Source of the DNA: an uncultured Clostridia bacterium
Lineage (GTDB): Bacteria; Bacillota; Clostridia; Oscillospirales; Ruminococcaceae
Assembly (NCBI GenBank): GCA_947385505.1
Contig: CANDLP010000078.1
Span: 1 to 8,701, forward strand
Length of the DNA: 8,701 nt
Reading direction: 5' to 3'
Below, piece by piece: positions 1 through 6,593 of this stretch. Each line of letters opens with the position of its first letter. The stretch's first letter is position 1. The notes beneath the pieces were generated by a model. The model was not told the origin of the DNA. It did not search any database and worked only from the letters and a program-made list of their open reading frames with translations. The position numbers were made by a program, and so were the translations under genes.

Positions 1-2
1 AA

Positions 3-1187
3 GCCCTTTCCGATAGGTGTAGCGGCTTTAAGAGCCTTAGCGTCGAACTGAGGGTGGAGAAGTGTGTCAAGGTTACGGGGATCGATCATAAGAACGGCCT
101 CCTGCTCGGTTCTCATGCCCTCGTCAACCAGATCGCAGGCGATTTTAAGCGCCGCCTGAGCGGTTCTCTTACCGTTACGGGTCTGGAGCATGTAAAGCTT
201 GCCGTGTTCAACGGTAAACTCCATATCCTGCATATCTCTGTAATGATTTTCAAGAGTGGAGCAAACGTCAACAAACTGCTTGAAAGCTTCGGGGAATTTC
301 TGCTCCATTTCGTTGATGTGCATAGGTGTACGAACGCCGGCAACAACGTCTTCGCCCTGTGCATTGGTCAGGAATTCGCCGAAGAGACCCTTTGCGCCGG
401 TCGCGGGGTCGCGGGTGAAGGCAACGCCTGTTCCGCAGTCATCGCCCATATTGCCGAAGGCCATGGACTGAACGTTAACGGCGGTACCCCAAGAATAAGG
501 AATATCGTTGTCGCGGCGGTATACGTTGGCTCTGGGGTTATCCCAAGAACGGAATACTGCCTTTACCGCGCCCATAAGTTGTTCCTTAGGATCGGTGGGG
601 AAATCGTTGCCGATCTTTGTTTTATATTCTGCCTTAAACTGGGTAGCAAGCTCCTTAAGGTCGTCGGCGGACAGTTCAACGTCCTGCTTAACGCCCTTTT
701 CTTCCTTCATCTTGTCGATGAGCTGTTCAAAATATTTCTTTCCGACTTCCATAACAACGTCGGAATACATCTGAATGAATCTTCTGTAGCAGTCCCATGC
801 CCAGCGGGGGTTATTGGACTTTTCGGCCATAACGGCAACAACGTCTTCGTTAAGACCCAGGTTAAGGATAGTGTCCATCATACCGGGCATTGACGCTCTC
901 GCGCCGGAACGAACGGAGACGAGAAGGGGATTCTCCTTGTCGCCGAACTTCTTGCCGACAATTTTTTCCATTTTTTCAATATACTCGTTGATCTCGGCCT
1001 GGATATCCGCATTGATTTCACGGCCGTCTTCATAATACTGTGTACAAGCCTCTGTTGTGATGGTGAAGCCCTGGGGTACGGGAAGACCGATATTGGTCAT
1101 TTCCGCAAGGTTAGCGCCCTTGCCGCCCAGAAGCTCTCTCATGTCAGCATTGCCCTCTGAGAAAAGATAACAATACTTTTTTGCCAT
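3..1187 (-). CDS. ppdK: Pyruvate, phosphate dikinase (PPDK), N-terminal part, cut by the window edge
   Basis: This cytosolic enzyme interconverts pyruvate + ATP + Pi and PEP + AMP + PPi. In many anaerobic clostridia it links PEP and pyruvate in glycolysis or gluconeogenesis. The frame opens with MAKKYCYLFSEGNADMRELL and GGKGANLAEM, typical of the N-terminal ATP-binding domain. It continues with SVRSGARASMPGMMDTILNL (residues 91-110), GAVKAVFRSWDNPRA (206-220), GTGVAFTRDPATG (252-264) and LYMLQTRNGKRT (331-342). Glu323, Gln335 and Arg337 fall at the positions of nucleotide-site residues I recall for the Clostridium symbiosum enzyme. The last visible residues, near 390-395, lie in the linker before the phosphohistidine domain. 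The central His domain and the PEP/pyruvate-binding barrel are therefore outside the window (the family is about 875 residues long). The ATG at 1187 is set by a perfect AGGAGG at 1197-1202. The gene has its own promoter and follows the protease terminator. Identity is very secure; no defect is visible. Confidence 0.97.
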   Translation of the reverse strand, partial: MAKKYCYLFSEGNADMRELLGGKGANLAEMTNIGLPVPQGFTITTEACTQYYEDGREINADIQAEINEYIEKMEKIVGKKFGDKENPLLVSVRSGARASMPGMMDTILNLGLNEDVVAVMAEKSNNPRWAWDCYRRFIQMYSDVVMEVGKKYFEQLIDKMKEEKGVKQDVELSADDLKELATQFKAEYKTKIGNDFPTDPKEQLMGAVKAVFRSWDNPRANVYRRDNDIPYSWGTAVNVQSMAFGNMGDDCGTGVAFTRDPATGAKGLFGEFLTNAQGEDVVAGVRTPMHINEMEQKFPEAFKQFVDVCSTLENHYRDMQDMEFTVEHGKLYMLQTRNGKRTAQAALKIACDLVDEGMRTEQEAVLMIDPRNLDTLLHPQFDAKALKAATPIGKG

Positions 1188-1211
1188 TTGAGTAATCCTC
1201 CTAAAGTGTTA

Positions 1212-1253
1212 AAGTTTTTAAAATCGGCTTGTCCTTTCTTACTTAAAAAACTT
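1212..1253 (-). repeat. A/T-only inverted repeat in the ppdK leader
   Basis: AAGTTTTT (1212-1219) and AAAAACTT (1246-1253) are perfect 8-base complements separated by 26 nt. They lie between the inferred ppdK start site and its ribosome-binding site. The stem contains almost only A-U pairs, so any RNA structure would be weak. It could be chance in AT-rich DNA. No known riboswitch class is recognised here. Confidence 0.25.
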
Positions 1254-1283
1254 ATCGCGGGACTAACCAATCATAACATTATT

Positions 1284-1312
1284 ATTATAACAGAATAGAG
1301 CACAAATTTCCA
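1284..1312 (-). promoter_or_regulatory. Promoter of ppdK with extended -10
   Basis: On the minus strand a perfect TATAAT (1284-1289) is preceded by TGT, giving an extended -10 (TGnTATAAT). It lies exactly 17 bp from a -35-like TGGAAA (1307-1312, four of six consensus positions). Transcription would start near 1277 and give a leader of about 90 nt that ends in the strong AGGAGG of ppdK. This is a housekeeping sigma-A type promoter by pattern. The start site is inferred, not shown. Confidence 0.7.
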
Positions 1313-1365
1313 GTACTTTTTCAAAATTTTCCGTAATTTTTTACAAAAATATGTTGTTTTTTAAG

Positions 1366-1405
1366 AAAAAAACAAAACCCCCGCGCAGTAACACGAGGGT
1401 TTTGT
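1366..1405 (-). terminator. Rho-independent terminator after the protease gene
   Basis: Read on the minus strand, ACAAAACCC (from 1405) pairs perfectly over 9 bp with GGGTTTTGT (ending at 1372). The loop is 16 nt and could add two more C-G pairs beyond one mismatch. A run of T follows at once (1371-1366), as expected for an intrinsic terminator. It lies about 55 nt beyond the TGA stop of the protease frame and upstream of the ppdK promoter, so it separates the two transcripts. Confidence 0.88.
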
Positions 1406-1418
1406 CAATTGTCCTTTA

Positions 1419-1448
1419 AATTTTCCTTGTAATTCCCGCAGGAAAATT
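1419..1448 (-). repeat. Perfect 9-bp inverted repeat between stop codon and terminator
   Basis: AATTTTCCT (1419-1427) and AGGAAAATT (1440-1448) are exact complements around a 12-nt spacer. They start 12 nt past the protease stop codon and lie just before the terminator hairpin. In the mRNA they would form an extra 3' stem-loop. It has no T-run of its own, so it is not a second standard terminator. A 3'-end stabilising role is possible but is inference only. Confidence 0.45.
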
Positions 1449-1460
1449 CAATAAGTCAGA

Positions 1461-4400
1461 TCAGCTTCTGCGCTTCTTTGAAACAAGCACCGCCAGAGCC
1501 GAAACCGCCGCGGGAGCAATAAAGAGGAGCGCGCCGGTATTGATATTCTTATCATCGTTTACGCCGTCAGTGCCGCCTGTATTGCCCGTATTGCCGGTAT
1601 TTTCCGAAGAACCGTTATCGCCGGAATTATCACCGTCAGGTATATCAATATTATCAATATCCTCCACGTTATTTATTCCGCCGTTATCAACATCATCACC
1701 GTTGTCACCGCCATCGGTGGTTACAGCGGGTTCCGAAGTATTCTCCGTATTTTCGCCGGAAACGTCGGTAGTTTCAGAAGGAGCTTCCGTTTCGGTGGAT
1801 TCCTCGGTCGCTGTAGGATCGGTGGATGAATCGCCGCCGGAAGGATATCCGGGCGTGGGATCAGTTATAGCTCCCGCGTCAATCTCAACGTTTTCGGATG
1901 CAAATATGCTCTTGATAACGTCTTCAAGTTCGGGATTCTGCTCAACCAAAGCCTTAACTATACTGTCAAGCTGTTCGGTTACTGTAGAAACGTCAACGGT
2001 TACGATAGGATCAGTTTCTATATTTCCGTCCTCGTCCTTTACAAAAGCGCCGTTTTCGTCGGTCTTGGGAACAGCTTCCAACTTATTGGTGTTATCGGTT
2101 TCGACATTGGTTACGTCAATTCCGCTTTCAGCGGCAAGGGCTTCATTTTCTATTCTGAACATTGCGATTTGCGCAGGTTCGTTTTCGGGAATGATGTAGC
2201 TGGGACTTGCATAAGCCACAATAAGCACGCCCTTTGTTTCATCGATAGTGTAGGAGTTAAATACGCCGTTAATATCGTCTATTCCCCTGAACCGGAACGC
2301 TTCGGGATTGTAATTAACTATAAACATTCCGTTGGTGGATTCTACAGCTTCCTTATTTTCATGAGCCTTAAGCTGAAGCTCAACGTTTCTGCCGGATACC
2401 GTAGCGTCGGAAACGCTTCCTTCGGAAGCGGAATCATCTTCCTCAGCCATAACAGCGATATCGCCGTAAAGGGAGAAAGCTTCCGCAGTTTCGGGAAGGC
2501 TCAGTACGCAATCAAGCTTCTTGCTGATTGAGGAAGCAGATAACGATGCTTCAAATAATTCTTCAGCGGAGCCGGTTTCTGCTGCCGCTTCGGCAGCTTC
2601 GGTATTGTCAAATACATTAAACTCGCTTACAGAAGCCGATTCGGTCATTACCTTAAAGCTGTTGGCGTAAGCCGCCGCTGCGGGTGCATTGGCCGCCGCG
2701 GAAATTATAGCGGCGTGCCATACTCCGTCGCCTGCATTTCCGAAATAAGAAGCTATAGCTCCGTTTTCGTTAAGCGCTATGCGATAGTAATTGGCGGTGT
2801 TTCCGTCAAATACCGAGAGATACAGATAACCGTCTGTGCCGTATGCCAAAGAGCAGTATTCGCCCTTGGAGTTTCCTCCCAGGAAGCCGACGGGCAGTAC
2901 GGAACGGTAAGTATCCCAATATATCGTGCCGTCCGTGAGTACAAAATCCCAAAGATTTCCCGCGTTGTCTATCGCTACAAGCTCCTCGCCGGAAACAGGA
3001 CCGTCTTCGGTATCAATTGTAACAGCGCCGCCGCTGGTGAGGGCAATAAATTTGGACGCGCCGTTACCGGATACGTAAGAAGTGAGATTATATCCGCTTC
3101 CGCTTATATTCATAGGATCGTCGGGAGATAGTATCCAAGCTTCATAAATGCTTGCAAACAATGGAGAGTCGGGTGTGGACTCAACATAGCTGTAAGCCAT
3201 GTCCGCCAGCGGCAGAATAATGCCTGCGCTTTCAATATCCGCGCCCGTTTCGGGATCAATCTTGTGCATAGTGCTGCCGGAATCGCAGATATAAACGTTG
3301 CCCTGTCCGTCAATTGACGCGGATACTATATCTCCGCCAAGTCCGTTTATAGCTGTTGTGCCATTCCATGTGTCGTCGGTCTCAACGTTCCATTCATAGA
3401 ATGTTGGTTTGCCTTCATCGTTCTGCAAAGCGCCGAAAAGAGTGGCTTCCACATTTTCAACGATTACATTACAGGAAGCGTATACTTTTCTGTCGGCGGC
3501 AGCGCTTGCGGTGATTACGCATTCGCCAGCCTTATGAGCGGTGATAGTGCCGTTTGAATCTACCGTCGCTACGCTTGTGTCGGAAGACGACCATACGATT
3601 CCGCGGCTTGTCGCCGTCCAAGGAGTAACATCCGCTTCAAGCTGATATGTTCCATTGGGAACCATAACGGCGGAACCGGTGGAAATATTGACGCCGTATA
3701 CGTCCCTTGTGGGCTTAGACCAAAGTATTGTGCTTAAGAATACATACGCGTCATGCGTATCGAAATCTCCGTCTCCGTCAACGTCAATGTTTTCTATATT
3801 GGAAATTTCGCTTATTGCGCCGGTACGGTAATCTAAGAGAGCCTGTCCGTCCGCCGCATTGACTCTTCCGTCACCGTTAAAGTCATAGTTCTTCGTTTCA
3901 GTCTTGTCGGTAATAATAAGACCGAAGAGACGTGCGCCGATAAACGCTGCGTCAACAAGATCAAAATCGAGAGTCATATTCGCAAGATCAAGATCAATAG
4001 CAAATTCAAGATAATAAGCCGTATTCTGATTGCCTTGTTCGGTTTTTTCGGTTGTGAAGCTGGTCCAGCAGAGGTTATTTGTATTGGGATCCGTCTCCAT
4101 TCCCTGTGCGCCGTTTGTCACGCCGATTCCAAGCTCGCTTATATCAAAGAGAGCCACGGGCTCAAGCGCGTCAAGTGAGAATGCGAACACAATACCGGTG
4201 CCGTACAGGTTGCAGTAGAAAATACCGTCTTTGTCACAGGCTAATGTAACCGTATCGGGAACGTCAGCTATTTTGGTAACCTCGCCGGTAAGCTTGTCGA
4301 TCCTTACAAGGCTGTTATAGCCGGTAACGCCGTAAATCTGCTTATCCTGAGGATTAAATGCCATATCGTCTATACGGACGCCTAAATTGGTTATCCTTAT

Positions 4401-6305
4401 ATAACTGTAAATATCGTCCTCAGGTATTACATATAAGTCATTGTTTTCATCCGCCGCAAAGATAAAGTGATCCGCTATGGTTGCCGAAACAAAGTTTTTG
4501 GGAGCATAAGCGTAAACGTCGAACGGTTTCTGCTGATTTGCGGTATCAATGTAGTTCCAAGCGGTGGAGTTAAGCTTGGAGTTATAGCTGAGAGCAAGCA
4601 TATCCGGATTAGGAAGGTCTTCGCCTATATTCTCGCTGAAACGGTATGTGCTCATGTTGTTGGCATAGTCAGCGGCCTGAATAAGGAACTCTGTGCCCTT
4701 TACTCCGTCAACAGGGATCAGGAATTCACTGGTTTCCCCCGCATTTTCGTCGGGAGAGGAACCTACCTGAGAAATGATCGCGTCGCCGGTCTTATTGTAC
4801 AAGGATACGGCGGCAACATACTGATTGTCCTTTACGGTAACTTTCAGTACATTATTGGCTTCATCAAAGGAAATCTTTGTAATTTCGGGGTTGGTATTAT
4901 CCACTGTGAGAGGAATCTCAAAATAAGCGCCCTCGCCCAGTTTATCCCATGCTGTGACAGTTTCTTCCTCTCCCTCTTCCACATAATATTCGGGAGCAAG
5001 AGTGAATCTAACCGTAAACTTTTCCCCTTCCTTATAGCCAAAAGAGTTGGGGGAGAAGCCCAGATTAAGGGAGTAAGTAGTATTGCGCCATTCGGCCGCA
5101 TTGTCGTAGAAGAAAGCCGCATCTACGGAGCCTGCTTCAATATCGGCGCTCTTTTCGGGATCGTCCTCGCTGATAATCGAAACCATAGAGTTGGCCGCAT
5201 TTCTTATGGCGGTAAAAATTACAGCGCTTACTGCATCGCCGCCGTTTATGGCGTTGCGCTCTTCCATATAGATTTCGTCCATTACAATGGGGTTGCCGCC
5301 TAAAATATAAGTACTTCCGGGATCGCTTGCATATTCAACGCCGAATACGTTTTCGGTCATGCTGCCGAGGTAAGGCACGCGGGTTTCTTCACCGGAAATA
5401 TATTCGATGTAAGAGCCTACGTCGAACATTGAAGGATCGGTCCAGTTTCCGAGGAAGCCTAAGATAGGAATGGAGTGAACTGTGCCTACGGCGCCTTCCT
5501 CATCGGTCAAGCCCTCCGCATAGGTATAGCCTTCGATGTACATTCCCTTGTCAAATACAGACATAAGCGCCTGCATATAAGAATCTGCAAGATCAAGCTC
5601 AACCGAAGCGGTAACCTTTACGGAACCACCTGCGGGAACGGTTATAACGCCGCCCTCATCCACGGTCGTTCCGTTTACGCCGTACTGCGCGCTGTATATC
5701 AGCGGAATAGTGGACGTATACATATAGAAGCTTTCACCGTCGGAAATAGGCATCTGTGTGAACATATCCGTAAAGAGAGCATAATCCTTTGCGGTATCGG
5801 TGAGGTTATTTACGGTAAAGCTAAAGGAATATTTGCCTTCCATATCGGGATCGTCGCCAAGCTCAACCTTTATCTTGCCGTCCTTATAGGAATCGGTAGC
5901 GTCGGCTTCCATAAGAATGTAGCTGTCCGCGTTGATAACGTCGTTGATATTGGCAAGACCGGCGCCCTGCTGGAATACGGAGTAGATGTAATGCTCACCG
6001 TCCTCGGTTCCCATAAGAGGGGAAGCAGTGGACATAAGAAGACTCTGGATAAGTACGCGGGAACTGAGACCTGTCTTTTTCACGAGATCGTTCTCACGTA
6101 TATACTGAGCCGCAAGAGCGGACATACCCGCAACCTGGGGAGACGCCATGGATGTACCGGACATATTTTCATAGGAGGTACCTCCGGGAATCAAACCGTT
6201 GACAGAATATATATTTCCGCCGGGGGCTGTGATTTCTGGTTTAAGCTCCAAAGAACCCGGCATACCCCAGCTTGAGAAATTGCTCATTGTCTGGTATATG
6301 TCCAC
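1461..6305 (-). CDS. C-terminal portion of S8 surface protease: catalytic Ser segment, Fn3/Ig, propeller, dockerin, Big_2, cohesin-like, anchor
   Basis: This is the reading frame after the amber codon, counted from a GTG at 6305 (codon 695 of the whole frame). The GTG is a nominal start; no proper Shine-Dalgarno precedes it, and the coding pattern continues upstream to 6428. Residues 1-120 finish the S8 domain, including PEITAPGGNIYS and the nucleophile motif GTSMASPQVAGM (Ser52, codon 746, DNA 6150-6152). Residues about 144-240 resemble the Fn3-like domain of C5a peptidase. Residues 255-295 contain the lactocepin-like segment SIPILGFLGNWTDPSMFD. An Ig-like domain (about 460-560) follows. Propeller-like strands occupy about 600-800, a dockerin 806-862, Big_2 868-950, more propeller-like strands 955-1200 and a cohesin-like domain 1300-1412. 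The end is an acidic Ser/Thr/Asp/Gly linker and a hydrophobic segment followed by SKKRRS. Alone it lacks a signal peptide and the catalytic Asp and His, so it should not work as a separate enzyme. Confidence 0.85.
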   Translation of the reverse strand: MDIYQTMSNFSSWGMPGSLELKPEITAPGGNIYSVNGLIPGGTSYENMSGTSMASPQVAGMSALAAQYIRENDLVKKTGLSSRVLIQSLLMSTASPLMGTEDGEHYIYSVFQQGAGLANINDVINADSYILMEADATDSYKDGKIKVELGDDPDMEGKYSFSFTVNNLTDTAKDYALFTDMFTQMPISDGESFYMYTSTIPLIYSAQYGVNGTTVDEGGVITVPAGGSVKVTASVELDLADSYMQALMSVFDKGMYIEGYTYAEGLTDEEGAVGTVHSIPILGFLGNWTDPSMFDVGSYIEYISGEETRVPYLGSMTENVFGVEYASDPGSTYILGGNPIVMDEIYMEERNAINGGDAVSAVIFTAIRNAANSMVSIISEDDPEKSADIEAGSVDAAFFYDNAAEWRNTTYSLNLGFSPNSFGYKEGEKFTVRFTLAPEYYVEEGEEETVTAWDKLGEGAYFEIPLTVDNTNPEITKISFDEANNVLKVTVKDNQYVAAVSLYNKTGDAIISQVGSSPDENAGETSEFLIPVDGVKGTEFLIQAADYANNMSTYRFSENIGEDLPNPDMLALSYNSKLNSTAWNYIDTANQQKPFDVYAYAPKNFVSATIADHFIFAADENNDLYVIPEDDIYSYIRITNLGVRIDDMAFNPQDKQIYGVTGYNSLVRIDKLTGEVTKIADVPDTVTLACDKDGIFYCNLYGTGIVFAFSLDALEPVALFDISELGIGVTNGAQGMETDPNTNNLCWTSFTTEKTEQGNQNTAYYLEFAIDLDLANMTLDFDLVDAAFIGARLFGLIITDKTETKNYDFNGDGRVNAADGQALLDYRTGAISEISNIENIDVDGDGDFDTHDAYVFLSTILWSKPTRDVYGVNISTGSAVMVPNGTYQLEADVTPWTATSRGIVWSSSDTSVATVDSNGTITAHKAGECVITASAAADRKVYASCNVIVENVEATLFGALQNDEGKPTFYEWNVETDDTWNGTTAINGLGGDIVSASIDGQGNVYICDSGSTMHKIDPETGADIESAGIILPLADMAYSYVESTPDSPLFASIYEAWILSPDDPMNISGSGYNLTSYVSGNGASKFIALTSGGAVTIDTEDGPVSGEELVAIDNAGNLWDFVLTDGTIYWDTYRSVLPVGFLGGNSKGEYCSLAYGTDGYLYLSVFDGNTANYYRIALNENGAIASYFGNAGDGVWHAAIISAAANAPAAAAYANSFKVMTESASVSEFNVFDNTEAAEAAAETGSAEELFEASLSASSISKKLDCVLSLPETAEAFSLYGDIAVMAEEDDSASEGSVSDATVSGRNVELQLKAHENKEAVESTNGMFIVNYNPEAFRFRGIDDINGVFNSYTIDETKGVLIVAYASPSYIIPENEPAQIAMFRIENEALAAESGIDVTNVETDNTNKLEAVPKTDENGAFVKDEDGNIETDPIVTVDVSTVTEQLDSIVKALVEQNPELEDVIKSIFASENVEIDAGAITDPTPGYPSGGDSSTDPTATEESTETEAPSETTDVSGENTENTSEPAVTTDGGDNGDDVDNGGINNVEDIDNIDIPDGDNSGDNGSSENTGNTGNTGGTDGVNDDKNINTGALLFIAPAAVSALAVLVSKKRRS
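1464..1553 (-). other. C-terminal cell-surface sorting signal, non-LPXTG variant
   Basis: The protein ends with DKNINTG, a hydrophobic segment LLFIAPAAVSALAVLV and the basic tail SKKRRS. This is the three-part layout of a sortase substrate. The motif NINTG resembles the NPxTG-type signals of some clostridia rather than LPXTG. If no matching sortase exists, the segment would act as a simple C-terminal membrane anchor. A sortase gene is not in the window. Confidence 0.6.
1554..1862 (-). other. Acidic, Thr/Ser/Gly/Asn-rich wall-spanning linker
   Basis: About 100 residues before the anchor are dominated by Thr, Ser, Glu, Asp, Asn and Gly, with runs such as ATEESTETEAPSETTDVSG and the short repeats GNTGNTGGTDG. 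Low-complexity linkers of this kind commonly extend surface proteins through the peptidoglycan. The Asp/Asn/Gly-rich part could bind calcium, but no regular RTX nonapeptide is present. Confidence 0.7.
2070..2408 (-). other. Cohesin-like domain
   Basis: Residues about 1300-1412 after the 6305 GTG follow the cohesin strand pattern. There is NVELQLKAHEN, then GMFIVNYNPEAFRFRGID, then GVLIVAYASPSYIIPENEP and AQIAMFRIENEAL, ending with VTNVETDNTNKLE. This resembles cohesin and related carbohydrate-binding-like jelly-roll folds, in which a strand with YxPxxF and a later GxxxVAYA are typical. Assignment is by pattern only; a CBM-like or other beta-sandwich is possible. Confidence 0.5.
3456..3704 (-). 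other. Bacterial Ig-like domain, group 2 (Big_2)
   Basis: The segment shows the Big_2 signature in order: VPNGTYQLEADVTPWTA, then IVWSSSDTSVATVDSNGTIT, then HKAGECVITASAA and a closing strand YASCNVIVE. Such domains occur in bacterial surface proteins as spacers or adhesive modules. It follows the dockerin after about six residues, which makes a dockerin-Big_2 unit. Confidence 0.88.
3720..3890 (-). other. Dockerin type I-like domain (internal)
   Basis: Two calcium-binding loop-helix repeats are visible. The first is YDFNGDGRVNAADGQALLDY, the second IDVDGDGDFDTHDAYVFLS. Each has the Dx(N/D)xDGxxxxxD loop followed by a helix, the classic duplicated F-hand of dockerins, which bind cohesin domains in cellulosome-like assemblies. 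Here it lies at residues about 806-862 after the 6305 GTG, in the middle of the protein rather than at its end. The calcium ligands look intact. The binding partner cannot be told from sequence. Confidence 0.8.
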
Positions 6306-6362
6306 CTCTTCGGGTGAAACCGAGATTGAGTCTGTGCTTATTATTAATGACGCTGCATAACC

Positions 6363-6593
6363 TGCGGGCGCATCAGCGGCAGTGTCTGCAGCGGGTTCGG
6401 CGGGAATTTCCGTACTTTCCGCAGAATCCTATGTGATTTCTTCGGAAGTTTCTTCATCGGTCACTTCATCAGCTGCTTCTGTAATCTCTTCGGGTGTTCC
6501 CTCGACTGCCGCCGTATCCTCTGTGGTTTCATCGGGTTCAGCAGTCTCTTCGGGCGTCTCAGCGGCTGTTTCGCTTTCCGTCTCTTCCAAAGC
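6363..6593 (-). other. Acidic Glu/Thr/Ala-rich low-complexity insertion inside the catalytic domain
   Basis: Codons about 599-675 are almost entirely Glu, Thr, Ala, Asp, Ser and Pro, with repeated short units such as ETAAETPEETAEP, TPEEIT and EETSEEIT, and no aromatic residues. It lies between the PA domain and the strand GYAASLIISTDS that resumes the S8 fold. Such tracts are usually disordered linkers between domains. Finding one inside a protease catalytic domain is unusual. The amber codon falls about two thirds of the way along it. The composition resembles the C-terminal linker of the same protein. Confidence 0.75.
6429..6431 (-). other. In-frame amber (TAG) codon, codon 653 of the protease frame
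   Basis: The minus strand reads GAA ATC ACA TAG GAT TCT, giving EIT-stop-DS. Acidic low-complexity coding continues in the same frame on both sides. The codon separates Asp211, His311 and Asn422 from Ser746. A single base change from GAG, CAG, AAG, TCG or TAC/TAT could create it. The base after the stop is G, so it does not match the classic leaky UAG-CARYYA context. The frame's own terminator is TGA, so the window gives no evidence on how TAG is read elsewhere in this genome. Confidence 0.9.

Noticed and set aside
54..893. Long plus-strand open frame opposite ppdK
   Set aside because: It lies wholly antisense to a clear PPDK frame, has no ribosome-binding site or recognisable domain, and is explained by the codon bias of the real gene.
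1540..1862. Possible tandem repeat or CRISPR-like array in the Thr/Asp/Gly-rich region
   Set aside because: The repetition is at the amino-acid composition level only. There are no direct repeats of constant length with regular spacers.
4467..5303. Plus-strand open frame of 278 codons opposite the protease
   Set aside because: It is antisense to conserved protease domains and its translation shows no family motif. Other plus-strand frames at 1540-2199, 2169-2531, 2715-3131 and 5475-6275 are the same kind of shadow.
1461..6305. Treating the downstream half as an independent protease gene starting at GTG 6305
   Set aside because: It has no signal peptide, no Shine-Dalgarno and no catalytic Asp or His, and it is in frame with the upstream half. 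It is the remainder of one gene.
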